A stretch of DNA of 64,000 nucleotides from Maribacter ulvicola (GTDB lineage: Bacteria; Bacteroidota; Bacteroidia; Flavobacteriales; Flavobacteriaceae), in NCBI RefSeq assembly GCF_900155985.1, contig NZ_FTMA01000007.1:1-64000 (forward strand). The letters are read 5' to 3'. The translations under genes and the position numbers were made by a program. The notes beneath the pieces were generated by a model, which saw nothing but the letters and a program-made list of their open reading frames with translations, made no database searches and had not been told where the DNA came from. Below are positions 1 through 8,906 of this stretch, one piece after another; within the stretch, counting starts at the first letter, position 1; each line of letters begins with the position of its first letter.

Positions 1-24
1 CGTTGGGGGACATGTCCCCCAACG
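1..24. repeat. Perfect 24-bp GC-rich palindrome at window edge
   Basis: The first 24 bases read the same on both strands (arms CGTTGGGGGACA / TGTCCCCCAACG). No T tract follows on the plus side, so it is not an obvious terminator for a gene to the left. The window edge cuts the context, so the element may be longer. Confidence 0.6.
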
Positions 25-655
25 AATATATCGAAAAGAATCAAAATAGCCCGGATTCTCTACTTTTGACCGGTACATAATATGGGAGGAGGTCAATCTT
101 TTAGATAAACAATGTTTTATAAGGAGTCTCTAAAGGTAAGTTAAACCATCATTCCTTAAAACCCATGATTAGAAAAACAAAATTGGCAGATGATAAAAGC
201 AGTTTAAGAATTCTTTCCAATAAAATATTTTTATTCTAAAAAGATTATAGCTGTCGTAGGTAAATTAACTCAAAAAGAGATGGAAATTGATTTTCCTTGA
301 AGTAAAATGGCTAGCTATTCTTTTAAATTTTATGATATAACAAGATGATTCATTATAATTTTGGCTTATTTTTTTAATAAAACACAAAATGTTGTTCAGG
401 GTATATTTTCAGGTGTTTAGCTAAATTAACACATATGCAATAAACTTAAATGGGTACATTGAAAAAGCTAAATGGTTATGAAACTATTATATTTTCAATT
501 TTTATACCCATTGAATTGAATGTTTTTATTTAAAAAATTTAAGGCATTGGAATGGGAATAGCATCGTTTTGCAATCAGTAGTACGTAGGGTAGTGTGTTT
601 AGAGAGTTGCTTTAGTAAAATATAGGAGAATAGTATAACCTAGAAATATGGATAA
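25..655. other. Non-coding, AT-rich stretch; no gene seen
   Basis: Both strands are full of stop codons and I recognise no protein fragment or RNA. The only notable feature is a purine-rich segment near 80-92. The last part carries an AGGAGAA sequence (about 624-630) upstream of the hydroxylase gene. Confidence 0.5.
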
Positions 656-1696
656 ATGGAAGTTTTAGATACATTGTATAATGAGGTAGTAGGATTTTTG
701 GGAATATCACAAGCCTGGGAAATTTTACAGTCTGGTAATTATAGTACATTTAAAACATATGATGGGGTGGTATCGCTAATCTACCCAATAATTCCTTTGT
801 TATTAATTTTAGAACTTATTCTAGGCTTGATTTATAAGAAGCCAGATACTAAGGTGTATAAAATAAATTTTCTAATTTATATATTCAATAGGTTTATAGG
901 GAGGTTTATTGCGATAGCCATGATTACTATTTGTATTGGTCTATTTCAAAAATATGCTCCTTTTCAGACAGAGATGACATGGTATTGGTTCGTTTATGCC
1001 TATATCATATGGGAATTTGCACATTTTCTATATCATTATTGGGGACATAAAGTCCGCCTTTTTTGGTGTTTACATTCCACACATCACGCACCGGAAAATA
1101 TGAATTTGTCGGTAACACATGCACATTTTTTCTTAGAAGCGCCATATGCAGATACTATTAGAACAACTGTATGCATTCTTTTGGGCGTGCAACCAGAATT
1201 ATTGTTTTTGATCATGTTTATTGATGGTACCTATGGTGCTTTTATTCATATAGGGGAAAATGTTATTAAAGATGCGCGGTTTGGTCCCTTAAATAAGATT
1301 ATGTTGACCCCTTCTCATCATAGAGTGCATCATGCAAGAAACCCTTTATATATGGATACCAATTTTTGTAATCTTCTTAATATTTGGGATCATGTTTTTG
1401 GCACCTATCAAGAAGAGGAAAAAGAGGTGAAAATAGAATATGGCATTACAAGAGAAATGGATTCTGGCAATTTTATGGATGTATATTTTGGGGAGTTTGT
1501 GGCCTTGTTTAGAGATGTTATAAAAGCACCGGGTATTAAAAACAAAATGCTATACATTTTTATGCCACCCGGTTGGAGCCATATTGGAGACCATAAAACA
1601 TCTAAGGTTACACGTGCAGCATATTTTAAGGATAACCCCACTTATATTACTCAAAATAAATGGAAACTTACCAAAAATCTGAAAAGTGAGGTATAA
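656..1696 (+). CDS. Fatty acid hydroxylase / sterol desaturase family membrane protein
   Basis: This 346-aa protein belongs to the membrane di-iron hydroxylase superfamily (sterol desaturase, sphingolipid and carotenoid hydroxylases). The eight-histidine pattern is visible: H123, H127 and H131 (HFLYHYWGH), H140/H143/H144 (HSTHH), and H221-H226 (HHRVHH), with further histidines at 155 and 157. Hydrophobic segments lie near residues 40-60, 78-98, 110-130 and 170-195, so it sits in the inner membrane with the iron site facing the cytoplasm. The substrate cannot be told from sequence. The ATG at 656 is the first usable start, since an ATG at 648 runs into a stop at once. The gene stands alone, ahead of a regulator gene. 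Confidence 0.85.
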   Translation: MEVLDTLYNEVVGFLGISQAWEILQSGNYSTFKTYDGVVSLIYPIIPLLLILELILGLIYKKPDTKVYKINFLIYIFNRFIGRFIAIAMITICIGLFQKYAPFQTEMTWYWFVYAYIIWEFAHFLYHYWGHKVRLFWCLHSTHHAPENMNLSVTHAHFFLEAPYADTIRTTVCILLGVQPELLFLIMFIDGTYGAFIHIGENVIKDARFGPLNKIMLTPSHHRVHHARNPLYMDTNFCNLLNIWDHVFGTYQEEEKEVKIEYGITREMDSGNFMDVYFGEFVALFRDVIKAPGIKNKMLYIFMPPGWSHIGDHKTSKVTRAAYFKDNPTYITQNKWKLTKNLKSEV

Positions 1697-1825
1697 GGTT
1701 TTTAATTTGTGAAATCTTTATGGAAACCACGAAATTATTATCATTTTTTCAGGACTTAACATTTTATAAACTGTTAAATTCTAGTAATTTTGTCGCTTTA
1801 AAAATGAAGTACATATCATTATAGT

Positions 1826-2977
1826 TTGCAAAATTTTTTCTTAGTAGTTTCTGTATTTGGGTTGGTATTGGCAATTTCATTATTTACCCGTAAATCTGTA
1901 AATAAACTACCAGCTTTTTTCTTAGGATTATTTTACATCATATTTTCTATTTATACCCTGCAAACCTATATTATTGAGTCTGGTTTACTTTTAAAATATA
2001 CTTGGTTTTATGTTTGGCCGCTTCCTCTATATAATTTAATAACTGTACCCATATTTTTTTATTTCTTAATCTTAATAAAAGATAAATTTGTATGGCATTG
2101 GTTGTATTTACTTGTTTTTATTCCTTTTATCATTGGCGTTGTAGATGTTATAAATGTCTACGCTAAAACGCAAGAGTTTTATGATACAATTGTTTCAAAT
2201 GCCTATTTAAAACCGTCAGAGCGACTTAAAGTTACGTACGGTATTTTAAATATAAACCAGCATTATGCTATGCGCTTTTTGTGGCAAATTCTAGCATTGA
2301 TCAGCCTATTGCCAATTCTGGTTGATTTTGTGCGTAGTTTAATGAAAGAAAAGGACAAGAAATTGTTGATATGGGTTGTTACGTTATATTCTCTTTTTAT
2401 GCTAATGTCTATATTGTCTACCATGTTTGCACTTGAAAAATTAGTTGAAGTCAGTTTTTTACGGTCCACGGGATCCGTTTTAAGAACGGTAAATTTTGTT
2501 TTCTATGTGATTATTTTTGCCATTGGAATTATGCCTATATATTTCCCTTCCATATTACTTGGTTACCCTAGAAAGGATAAACAAGAAACAAAACTAAGCG
2601 GTCCTTTAGACAGTAACGAGGTAGAATTAAAATTTGGGCTAGATGTGATTAAAATTTCTAACGGATTAGAAATATTGAGCGTAAAAGGCTTGTTTTATCA
2701 AAATGATTTTAACCTGAACAATTGTGCGAAGGCTTTAGAAATACCCCCACATCATTTATCACATTTTCTTAACCAGCACCGTGGTGTAAGTTTTGCTATT
2801 TTTAGAAATACAGTTCGTATAGAACATGCAAAAAATCTTATAGCATCTGGGTTTCTTGATAAAAGTACCATAGAAGCACTAGCAGCACAATGTGGTTTTG
2901 CAAATAGAAGTTCATTTAGTAAAATATTTAAAAAAATTACCCACAAGAATATCACTCAATTTGCTTCAGAAGTGTAG
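1826..2977 (+). CDS. AraC-family transcription regulator with membrane-spanning N-terminus
   Basis: The 383-aa protein has a long hydrophobic N-terminal half (about seven predicted helices, residues 1-245) and an AraC-type double helix-turn-helix at the C-terminus (about 290-383), ending in the typical CGFANRSSFSKIFKK motif. It is therefore a membrane-bound regulator that probably senses something in the membrane or outside the cell. The start is a TTG; no in-frame ATG lies upstream before a stop. A likely target is the adjacent hydroxylase gene or the secreted protein gene downstream, but this is inference from position only. Confidence 0.85.
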   Translation: MQNFFLVVSVFGLVLAISLFTRKSVNKLPAFFLGLFYIIFSIYTLQTYIIESGLLLKYTWFYVWPLPLYNLITVPIFFYFLILIKDKFVWHWLYLLVFIPFIIGVVDVINVYAKTQEFYDTIVSNAYLKPSERLKVTYGILNINQHYAMRFLWQILALISLLPILVDFVRSLMKEKDKKLLIWVVTLYSLFMLMSILSTMFALEKLVEVSFLRSTGSVLRTVNFVFYVIIFAIGIMPIYFPSILLGYPRKDKQETKLSGPLDSNEVELKFGLDVIKISNGLEILSVKGLFYQNDFNLNNCAKALEIPPHHLSHFLNQHRGVSFAIFRNTVRIEHAKNLIASGFLDKSTIEALAAQCGFANRSSFSKIFKKITHKNITQFASEV

Positions 2978-3521
2978 GGCGGTAGATATACAGCGTAGGG
3001 TGCTTAGCTTATGTTTACTTTCTAGATAATCTAGATATAAATGCTCTGACCTTTACGTTGAACTATTGACTATATTTTCAATTTATTGTCTCTCTCCACC
3101 TTTCTCCAAAATTATTTAGAATTCATAAATAGTAATGAAACTTCATTGCTAAGAAGCGGTTTTAACGTAGCTATTTTACGTTGAAATACATTTTTATGTG
3201 TCCAAATTCGATTTGGACACATAAAAATCAATAAAATTTTAGGCAGTATTAAATGATGAATTTTTTTCACGCCTTCTGTAATGTGTTAAGTTTTAATTAT
3301 TGATGTACAGTTAGTTGTAGGGTTTCTTGGTGCGCTTCTGTCATTTTTTCAACGGCAATGTATGTGTCCAAATTTAATTTAGGCACTATTTTAGGCTAAC
3401 GAAGATATATGAACTTAAGAATTCATCCGTTGTAAGCCTATCACAATTTAAGTAGGTAAATTATTACAATAACTAGAATGTGGTCATCATTAAAATATAA
3501 ATACAACCAATTAATTTTTTT
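2978..3521. other. Intergenic region with hairpin elements, no gene
   Basis: No coding frame is convincing here. The region holds a strong perfect hairpin (3191-3227) and a decayed relative of it (about 3364-3385), then AT-rich sequence leading to the adhesin gene. No clear Bacteroidota -7 box was found directly before the ATG at 3522. Confidence 0.5.
3191..3227. repeat. Perfect 17-bp inverted repeat with 3-nt loop
   Basis: The arms TTTTTATGTGTCCAAAT and ATTTGGACACATAAAAA are exact complements around TCG. The A/T outer ends make it look like a bidirectional terminator, but it lies 210 bp past the AraC stop. The core GTGTCCAAAT occurs again at about 3364 with an imperfect partner arm ending near 3385, so it may be a short mobile or regulatory repeat. 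Confidence 0.7.
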
Positions 3522-6308
3522 ATGAAAAAACACTTAAAAAAAACGCTATTATTTCTCATCTGTTGCAGCAGTTTTGGCATTTTGCAAGCCCAGAATGCTC
3601 CTGTTATTATTTCTACGCCAATTGCAGATGCCACAGAAGATTCGGCTTATAACTATTCATTTAGGGCTGTCGATTCTGATAATGATGAAGTAAGCTTATC
3701 TGTAAAAAATGGAACTGCACTACCTTCTTGGTTAAATTTTGGCTCAGGAAGTTTAACAACGACCGATTTTGGAGATCCAATAGATCGTCCAGGAGGTGTT
3801 GCTATTGATGACCAAGGCAACGTTTATGTGGCAGAACAAAATGGTAGCTCTATTTATAAAATTACACCAAATGGAACAACCACTGTTTTTGCAACAGTAA
3901 CCCCAAATCGTAAATTTGGAATGTTGGTAGATGGTACTGATCTATATATCTCTTATTTTGATTTAAATAAGATTACAAAGTTAGATTTAAATAACCCAGG
4001 AGCGGGAGAGGTAGATTTTGTTGCGGTCATAAACGGTCCTTTGTCCATAGTGAAAAAAGACGGCTATATGTATGTAGCACAATATAATGAAAGCAAAATA
4101 AGCAAAATTGATATGGCTAACACCAATGTGTCAGATTTTGTAACGGGATTAGATGGACCTTTTGGATTGGGCTTCGATTCTAACGGAGTACTTTATATAG
4201 CTAACTTTGACGGCCGTAATTTGTCAAAATTTGAAAATGGGGTGCTTACTAAAGATATTATGAGCTTTCCCTACCCTGCGAGCGACGTAAAATTAGATGC
4301 CGATGATAATATATATATTAGTAGTTATACAAGTGGTGTAAAAAAAATAGCTGCCGATCTCTCAACTACTACTGATATCTCTACTACAGGTATTGTTTGG
4401 GGGATGTCTATTTCAGCCAATGGTACCTTAATCTGGGGTATTGAAAGTCTAAACAAGGTGGTTAAATTAGAAACAGGTGCTGTATTAAGTGGTACCCCAA
4501 CCAACGATGATGTAGGTGACCATAACGTGTGCTTATCTGCTACTGATGGTATTACAACGGTTGATCAGTGTTTTACCATTACGGTCACCAATGTAAATGA
4601 TGCGCCTACAATTACAGGTACGCCAGCCCATGTAATAAACGTTGGAGAAGTATATGGCTTTACGCCAACAGGCAATGATGTAGATGCCTTAGATGAACTT
4701 ACCTATAGTATTGTAAATAAGCCAAGTTGGGCCAGTTTCGATACTGCAACAGGTAAATTGTACGGCACTCCAGAATTTGTAGATCTTGGAGATTATTCAG
4801 GAATTGTAATTAGTGTAAGCGATATTGAAAGTGCATCTGTGTCTTTAAGTGGTTTTAGCATCACGGTAGAGGATAATATAGCACCAACAGCACCAGTTGT
4901 AACCTCTAATGCCCTACAAAACACACTTGAACCTATATTTACGGGTACGGCCGAGGCCAATAGTAGGGTTGTACTGAGTTTTAGTGATGGTACCAATAAC
5001 CTTCAATATACTGTTCTGGTAGATGCTGAGGGAATTTGGAAAGTAGATACGGCAAATGCAGATGACAATGCCATAATACCAACCATCGTTGAAGGTGAAT
5101 TAGAAATACGTTTAACGGCCACCGATGCCTCGGATAATACCTCTACCCAAACTATTCAGACCTTACAGATAGATACAACAGCACCGGTCTTACCGATCGT
5201 GCTTAGTCCGGCTAATGATGTATTGGTAAGCACAACAACCTATGACATTAATGGAACCCATAATGAAGATTCAATAACTATCTTATTATATGCAGATGAT
5301 GATAATGATGGTGTTGCAGATACCAATACGTTTTTGACCAGTACTACGGTTGGAGAGAACACCAGCTTAACATGGTCTTTACAAGTTACCTTATCACTAA
5401 CTGAACCAAACAATTTCGTGATAATTGCTGAAGATGATTTTGGGAATAGGTCACTTGCAGTAAATGTACCTACGATAACCATAGACACGGATAATGATGG
5501 TGTTCCAGATAATGTAGATGCTTGTGCCAATACACCTACCGGAGAAGCGGTAGATACCAATGGTTGTTCCGATAGTCAAAAAGATGCGGATAATGATGGT
5601 GTAAACGATGCTGAGGACGATTGCCCCAATACACCTACCGGTGAAACGGTAGATACCAATGGCTGTTCCGATAGTCAAAAAGATTCCGATTTTGACGGAG
5701 TAAACGATGCGGACGACCAATGTCCGGATTCACCCGAGGACGAAGCTGTAGATGCTGAAGGCTGTGCAGCGAGCCAGAAAGGTGTGGATACCGATGGTGA
5801 CGGTATACCTGACGAAGAGGATACCGACGATGACAACGATGGTATTGCGGACACGGAAGATGCCTTTCCTTTAGATGAAGAAGAAGATACCGATACTGAC
5901 GGTGACGGAACAGGGGACAATGCAGATACCGACGACGACGACGACGGCTATACCGATCAGGACGAGCTAGAGGAAGGCACCGATCCTTTGGAGGCGGACA
6001 GTTACCCTACGGATGATGAGGCCACCGTTGAAGAAAAGACCTTGGTTCCGGCACAGGCCTTTACACCCAACGGGGACGGAAATAACGATACATGGGTTGT
6101 TCCGGGTATTGAGAACTATCCAGGGAACATAGTCAAAGTTTACAACAGATGGGGACACGTAGTTTTCGAGACCAAGGGCTATAGCAATAACTGGGGCGGA
6201 TTCTATAACAGCAATAAAGAACAACTTCCGGTAGGGTCCTATATGTACGTCATAGACCTTGGCAATGGCAGTGCGCCGCTTCAAGGATGGATCTTTATCA
6301 ATAATTAA
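3522..6308 (+). CDS. Secreted multi-domain surface protein with gliding-type C-terminal domain
   Basis: The 928-aa protein has a signal peptide (1-23), then a putative-Ig (He_PIG) domain whose two halves (about 24-77 and 318-357) flank an NHL/SMP-30-like beta-propeller (about 78-317). A second, intact Ig domain follows (361-449), then two Ig-like adhesion modules (about 453-653), thrombospondin type 3 calcium-binding repeats rich in DxDxDG motifs (about 654-830) and a CHU_C / gliding-motility C-terminal domain (about 838-928, FTPNGDGNND and VYNRWG). The last domain marks export by the type IX secretion system. The gene is 20 bp from a PorP/SprF gene, the usual partner. GC content rises from about base 5690 on. 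The ligand is unknown. Confidence 0.88.
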   Translation: MKKHLKKTLLFLICCSSFGILQAQNAPVIISTPIADATEDSAYNYSFRAVDSDNDEVSLSVKNGTALPSWLNFGSGSLTTTDFGDPIDRPGGVAIDDQGNVYVAEQNGSSIYKITPNGTTTVFATVTPNRKFGMLVDGTDLYISYFDLNKITKLDLNNPGAGEVDFVAVINGPLSIVKKDGYMYVAQYNESKISKIDMANTNVSDFVTGLDGPFGLGFDSNGVLYIANFDGRNLSKFENGVLTKDIMSFPYPASDVKLDADDNIYISSYTSGVKKIAADLSTTTDISTTGIVWGMSISANGTLIWGIESLNKVVKLETGAVLSGTPTNDDVGDHNVCLSATDGITTVDQCFTITVTNVNDAPTITGTPAHVINVGEVYGFTPTGNDVDALDELTYSIVNKPSWASFDTATGKLYGTPEFVDLGDYSGIVISVSDIESASVSLSGFSITVEDNIAPTAPVVTSNALQNTLEPIFTGTAEANSRVVLSFSDGTNNLQYTVLVDAEGIWKVDTANADDNAIIPTIVEGELEIRLTATDASDNTSTQTIQTLQIDTTAPVLPIVLSPANDVLVSTTTYDINGTHNEDSITILLYADDDNDGVADTNTFLTSTTVGENTSLTWSLQVTLSLTEPNNFVIIAEDDFGNRSLAVNVPTITIDTDNDGVPDNVDACANTPTGEAVDTNGCSDSQKDADNDGVNDAEDDCPNTPTGETVDTNGCSDSQKDSDFDGVNDADDQCPDSPEDEAVDAEGCAASQKGVDTDGDGIPDEEDTDDDNDGIADTEDAFPLDEEEDTDTDGDGTGDNADTDDDDDGYTDQDELEEGTDPLEADSYPTDDEATVEEKTLVPAQAFTPNGDGNNDTWVVPGIENYPGNIVKVYNRWGHVVFETKGYSNNWGGFYNSNKEQLPVGSYMYVIDLGNGSAPLQGWIFINN
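5528..5725 (+). repeat. Two 99-bp tandem units encoding TSP3 repeats
   Basis: Units at 5528-5626 and 5627-5725 each encode a 33-residue thrombospondin type 3 repeat (NTPTGE..VDTNGCSDSQKD). They are nearly identical for the first 60 bases and diverge afterwards, which points to a duplication within the gene. Spurious reverse-strand ORFs in this stretch come from the repeated acidic codons. Confidence 0.8.
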
Positions 6309-6328
6309 CACCAACAAATAACCATAAA

Positions 6329-7219
6329 ATGAACATATACCATAAAATTAAATTAATGGCCACAGCTTTACTGTTTGCTACGGCCATGTATGGACAACAA
6401 GACCCTAACTATACGTTTTACCGCTATAACATGAACATTTATAACCCTGCCTTTGCAGGAAGTTCAGATGTTGCGGAACTTTCATTGGGAATGCGAAGCC
6501 AGTGGGCTGGGGTGGAAGGGGCACCACAGAGCCAGAGTGCCATATTCGATATGCCGCTTGGAAAGAACATAGGGGTGGGCGCATCCATACTAAATGATAA
6601 GACCTTTATAGAACAACAAACATGGGTGGGCATAGATGTGTCCTACAACATTCAGTTAAGTGAGGACCATCGCCTATATTTTGGAATCAAGGGAAGTGCC
6701 AACTCCTATGATGCCAATACCCAGGGACTGGTGACTTACGGCGTGGGACAAGATGGCGCCCTGATGGATTTTAAGGGAAGGTTTACGCCCAATGTGGGAG
6801 CAGGTCTCTACCTAAAACATTACAGGTACTTTGTATCTTTGTCAGCCCCAAAACTATTTACACCAGACAGGCTGCAGGAAGAAGATGGTAACGCATACCT
6901 GGGAACGGATCGTCTGCATACCTATTTAAGCGGAGGCTACACTTTTATATTGGGCGGAAAAATAGATTTGAAAACAATGGGAATGCTTCGCTATGTGAAC
7001 GCGGCACCCTTGTCTACGGAACTGACCGCCATTTTAGATTTTGGACAACGTTTTGAGCTTGGTACAAGTTACCGCTTTAACGAGAGCGTCAGTGGTCTTT
7101 TTCTTCTCAATATCAGTAGCGGGTTTCGTCTTGGCTATGCCTATGAAGCTGCTACTCAAAGTGCTATTTCCGGTATGGAATCCGGTACACACGAGCTTTT
7201 TATGAAAATACAACTATAG
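6329..7219 (+). CDS. PorP/SprF family type IX secretion membrane protein
   Basis: The 296-aa protein starts with a signal peptide (cleavage near residue 22, ...TAMYGQQ) followed by the family hallmark QQDPNYTFYRYNMNIYNPAFAGS and a beta-barrel-like pattern of alternating strands. PorP/SprF proteins are outer-membrane partners that hold gliding-type C-terminal domain proteins on the surface. The gene follows the CHU_C adhesin by 20 bp and ends at a strong terminator, so the two form an operon. It shares the raised GC content of the adhesin's 3' end. Confidence 0.9.
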   Translation: MNIYHKIKLMATALLFATAMYGQQDPNYTFYRYNMNIYNPAFAGSSDVAELSLGMRSQWAGVEGAPQSQSAIFDMPLGKNIGVGASILNDKTFIEQQTWVGIDVSYNIQLSEDHRLYFGIKGSANSYDANTQGLVTYGVGQDGALMDFKGRFTPNVGAGLYLKHYRYFVSLSAPKLFTPDRLQEEDGNAYLGTDRLHTYLSGGYTFILGGKIDLKTMGMLRYVNAAPLSTELTAILDFGQRFELGTSYRFNESVSGLFLLNISSGFRLGYAYEAATQSAISGMESGTHELFMKIQL

Positions 7220-7281
7220 GTATATAGTGATCGAAAAAAGAGTCTCTCTATAGGAGGACCATTTTTAAAAAGTAAGATGTT

Positions 7282-7314
7282 AAACCTGAGGAGCTAGCTC
7301 CTCAGGTTTTTTTA
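7282..7314 (+). terminator. Rho-independent terminator of the adhesin/porP operon
   Basis: The perfect palindrome AAACCTGAGGAGC / GCTCCTCAGGTTT is followed by a run of T. It closes the two-gene operon 60 bp after the PorP stop. Confidence 0.9.
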
Positions 7315-7810
7315 TGCTAAGAGGTTTTATAGTCCAAAGGCAAGCATGGTCCATAAGTTTTAAGCTTTGAAAATGAATTACTTCAAATAAAGAAACGGTA
7401 CTTTTTTGATAATCAATAGTATACGGGTTAGTTGCTTGCAACAAAAGAGTAGAATTTGGATCTACCATTTTAAAAAATAACATGTGTAGTTATGACTATT
7501 GAAAGCGGAATATCATTAGATGATATTAGGATATAACGCCAGAAACATGAAGCTTGATTTAATTACCGTTTTTAAACAAGGAAGCTCTTAAGTGGCTGAT
7601 TTTAAAATAAATGTCTCTAAAGCTAAAGCGTACAAATTAGGATAGGGTAAAACGAAACTAATAATTCACCGCAAATAATAGTAATGGAGTACGGAAATCC
7701 GTAATACTATTCCCCTTGTTATTTCTATAATTGTGTAGAACTTCATCTACCTAATGGTAAAATAAAATGAGCCCAGGGTATTGTAATTATAACCACGGAT
7801 AAAAAATAAT
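7315..7810. other. Non-coding region, possibly decayed DNA
   Basis: I see no supported gene. A 67-codon minus-strand frame covers part of it but runs through the terminator at 7282-7314 and has no recognisable protein. The stretch ends with a 14-bp palindrome (7690-7703) about 110 bp before the next gene. Confidence 0.45.
7690..7703. promoter_or_regulatory. Palindrome TACGGAAATCCGTA, copy 1
   Basis: This 14-bp inverted repeat is one of four near-identical sites in the accessory region (others at 8310, 11314 and 11427). It lies 107 bp upstream of the ATG at 7811. A binding site for a dimeric regulator is the simplest reading; a small dispersed repeat is the alternative. Confidence 0.45.
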
Positions 7811-8275
7811 ATGAATACAAATAAGAAAAAGCCAAAAAATATCTGCGAAAGTTTTACCCCAGAATTAACAAGACAATTCATAATTGATATTGATATAGCG
7901 CTAAAGAAAATTGATATTAATCCAGTAAAAGAACTTTTGGAGAAATATCATATTGAAAATTTTCAAGATTCTATAGATTTCATAGAAGCGCTAGACTATT
8001 GTCTTAATGGTTGGAAAAAGGAACATATGGGCTCCAAGATATACGGTGAAGTAACTACTTCAGACAGTAAATGCATTGCCTGTGAACATGGTAAGGGTAT
8101 GGTTGTGTATGAATTTGAGTACATTCATTCGCTAGCTCCAGAGCCTATGAATAGGGTAGTGTACGGCAGAGATTTTGGGATCTTATTCGATATTAGAAAT
8201 GAGATTCTTTTTGAGATCAGGGTATGCAATGCGTTTTTGGATAAAGGGGAGATGGAGAGATTGAGGATTGTTTAG
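7811..8275 (+). CDS. Hypothetical protein, 154 aa
   Basis: I do not recognise this protein. It is soluble, acidic and without a signal peptide. A CxxCEHGKG motif near residue 95 suggests a metal site or disulfide, followed by a beta-rich stretch (VVYEFEYIH, RVVYGRDFGILFDI). It stands alone between two copies of the 14-bp palindrome, upstream and just downstream of its stop, which hints that it moved or is controlled together with the neighbouring accessory genes. Confidence 0.65.
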   Translation: MNTNKKKPKNICESFTPELTRQFIIDIDIALKKIDINPVKELLEKYHIENFQDSIDFIEALDYCLNGWKKEHMGSKIYGEVTTSDSKCIACEHGKGMVVYEFEYIHSLAPEPMNRVVYGRDFGILFDIRNEILFEIRVCNAFLDKGEMERLRIV

Positions 8276-8309
8276 GATTACCTAAACTTATTATATTATT
8301 CGTTCACCC

Positions 8310-8323
8310 TACGGAATCCCGTA
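8310..8323. promoter_or_regulatory. Palindrome TACGGAATCCCGTA, copy 2
   Basis: This copy is identical to the one at 11427. It lies 35 bp past the stop of the 154-aa gene and about 330 bp before the restriction remnant. Confidence 0.45.
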
Positions 8324-8651
8324 ACGCTAATTCTATTAAAGTTATAATTTGCAGAATGGTTATAGTAATGATGATTTAATTAATCATATATGTTTTCATT
8401 AATAATTATAAGTGGTAATTGATTAAAGGAAATGTGACTAACTATTTTTGTTATTTTTCTAATTACTAATGGTTTATAAATCATATGATTTTGACATTGA
8501 ATACAAGGTGAAGTAATCGTATATTTAACCTCATAGTCTTTTGTTGAAATTTCCCTCGTATTCAACAAATTAGTTATTATTTAAGTAGTATAAATTAGTT
8601 CTGTTTTAATAGTAAGTATTATTGTTTTGTGAACTGAAGGATGAATTTTAA
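8324..8651. other. AT-rich intergenic region, no supported gene
   Basis: A 62-codon minus-strand frame (8380-8568) is present but has no recognisable motif, no clear ribosome binding site and a composition like non-coding DNA. I leave it out as a gene. Confidence 0.45.
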
Positions 8652-8906
8652 ATGAATAAAAAAGACCTTTCCGAAAGAGATATATGTTCCAATTGTCATA
8701 TTAGAGACAGAAAATGTAGAAAAGTCCGTTTGTTCCTTTCCACAATAGAAGAACAAAACGCCATTGCAGAAAAAGTAAATGCTTTAATGGGTTTGTTTGA
8801 TGCTTTAGAGCAAGAAGTACAAAAAAGCCAAGTAAATAGTGAGATCCTAATGCAGAGTGTTTTGAGGGAGGTTTTTGAGGGGGTACGCAAAGTAGTTGAG
8901 ATATGA
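8652..8906 (+). pseudogene. Chimeric remnant of type I restriction genes (hsdR start joined to hsdS end)
   Basis: The 84-aa frame begins like a type I restriction R subunit (MNKKDLSERDIC) and, after about 35 residues, continues as the C-terminal coiled helix of a specificity subunit (EEQNAIAEKVNALM, DALEQEVQKSQ, LMQSVLREVF). The target recognition domains, the methyltransferase and nearly all of the R subunit are missing. The simplest history is a large internal deletion of an hsd locus. It ends in an ATGA overlap with the next gene. Restriction or modification activity is not expected from it. Confidence 0.75.

Noticed and set aside
5240..5920. Minus-strand ORFs opposite the calcium-repeat region
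   Set aside because: They arise from repetitive acidic codons of the adhesin read on the other strand and have unnatural composition.
7280..7483. 67-codon minus-strand ORF
   Set aside because: It runs through the strong terminator at 7282-7314, has no recognisable protein and no clear start signal.
8380..8568. 62-codon minus-strand ORF
   Set aside because: No motif, low-complexity composition and no ribosome binding site.
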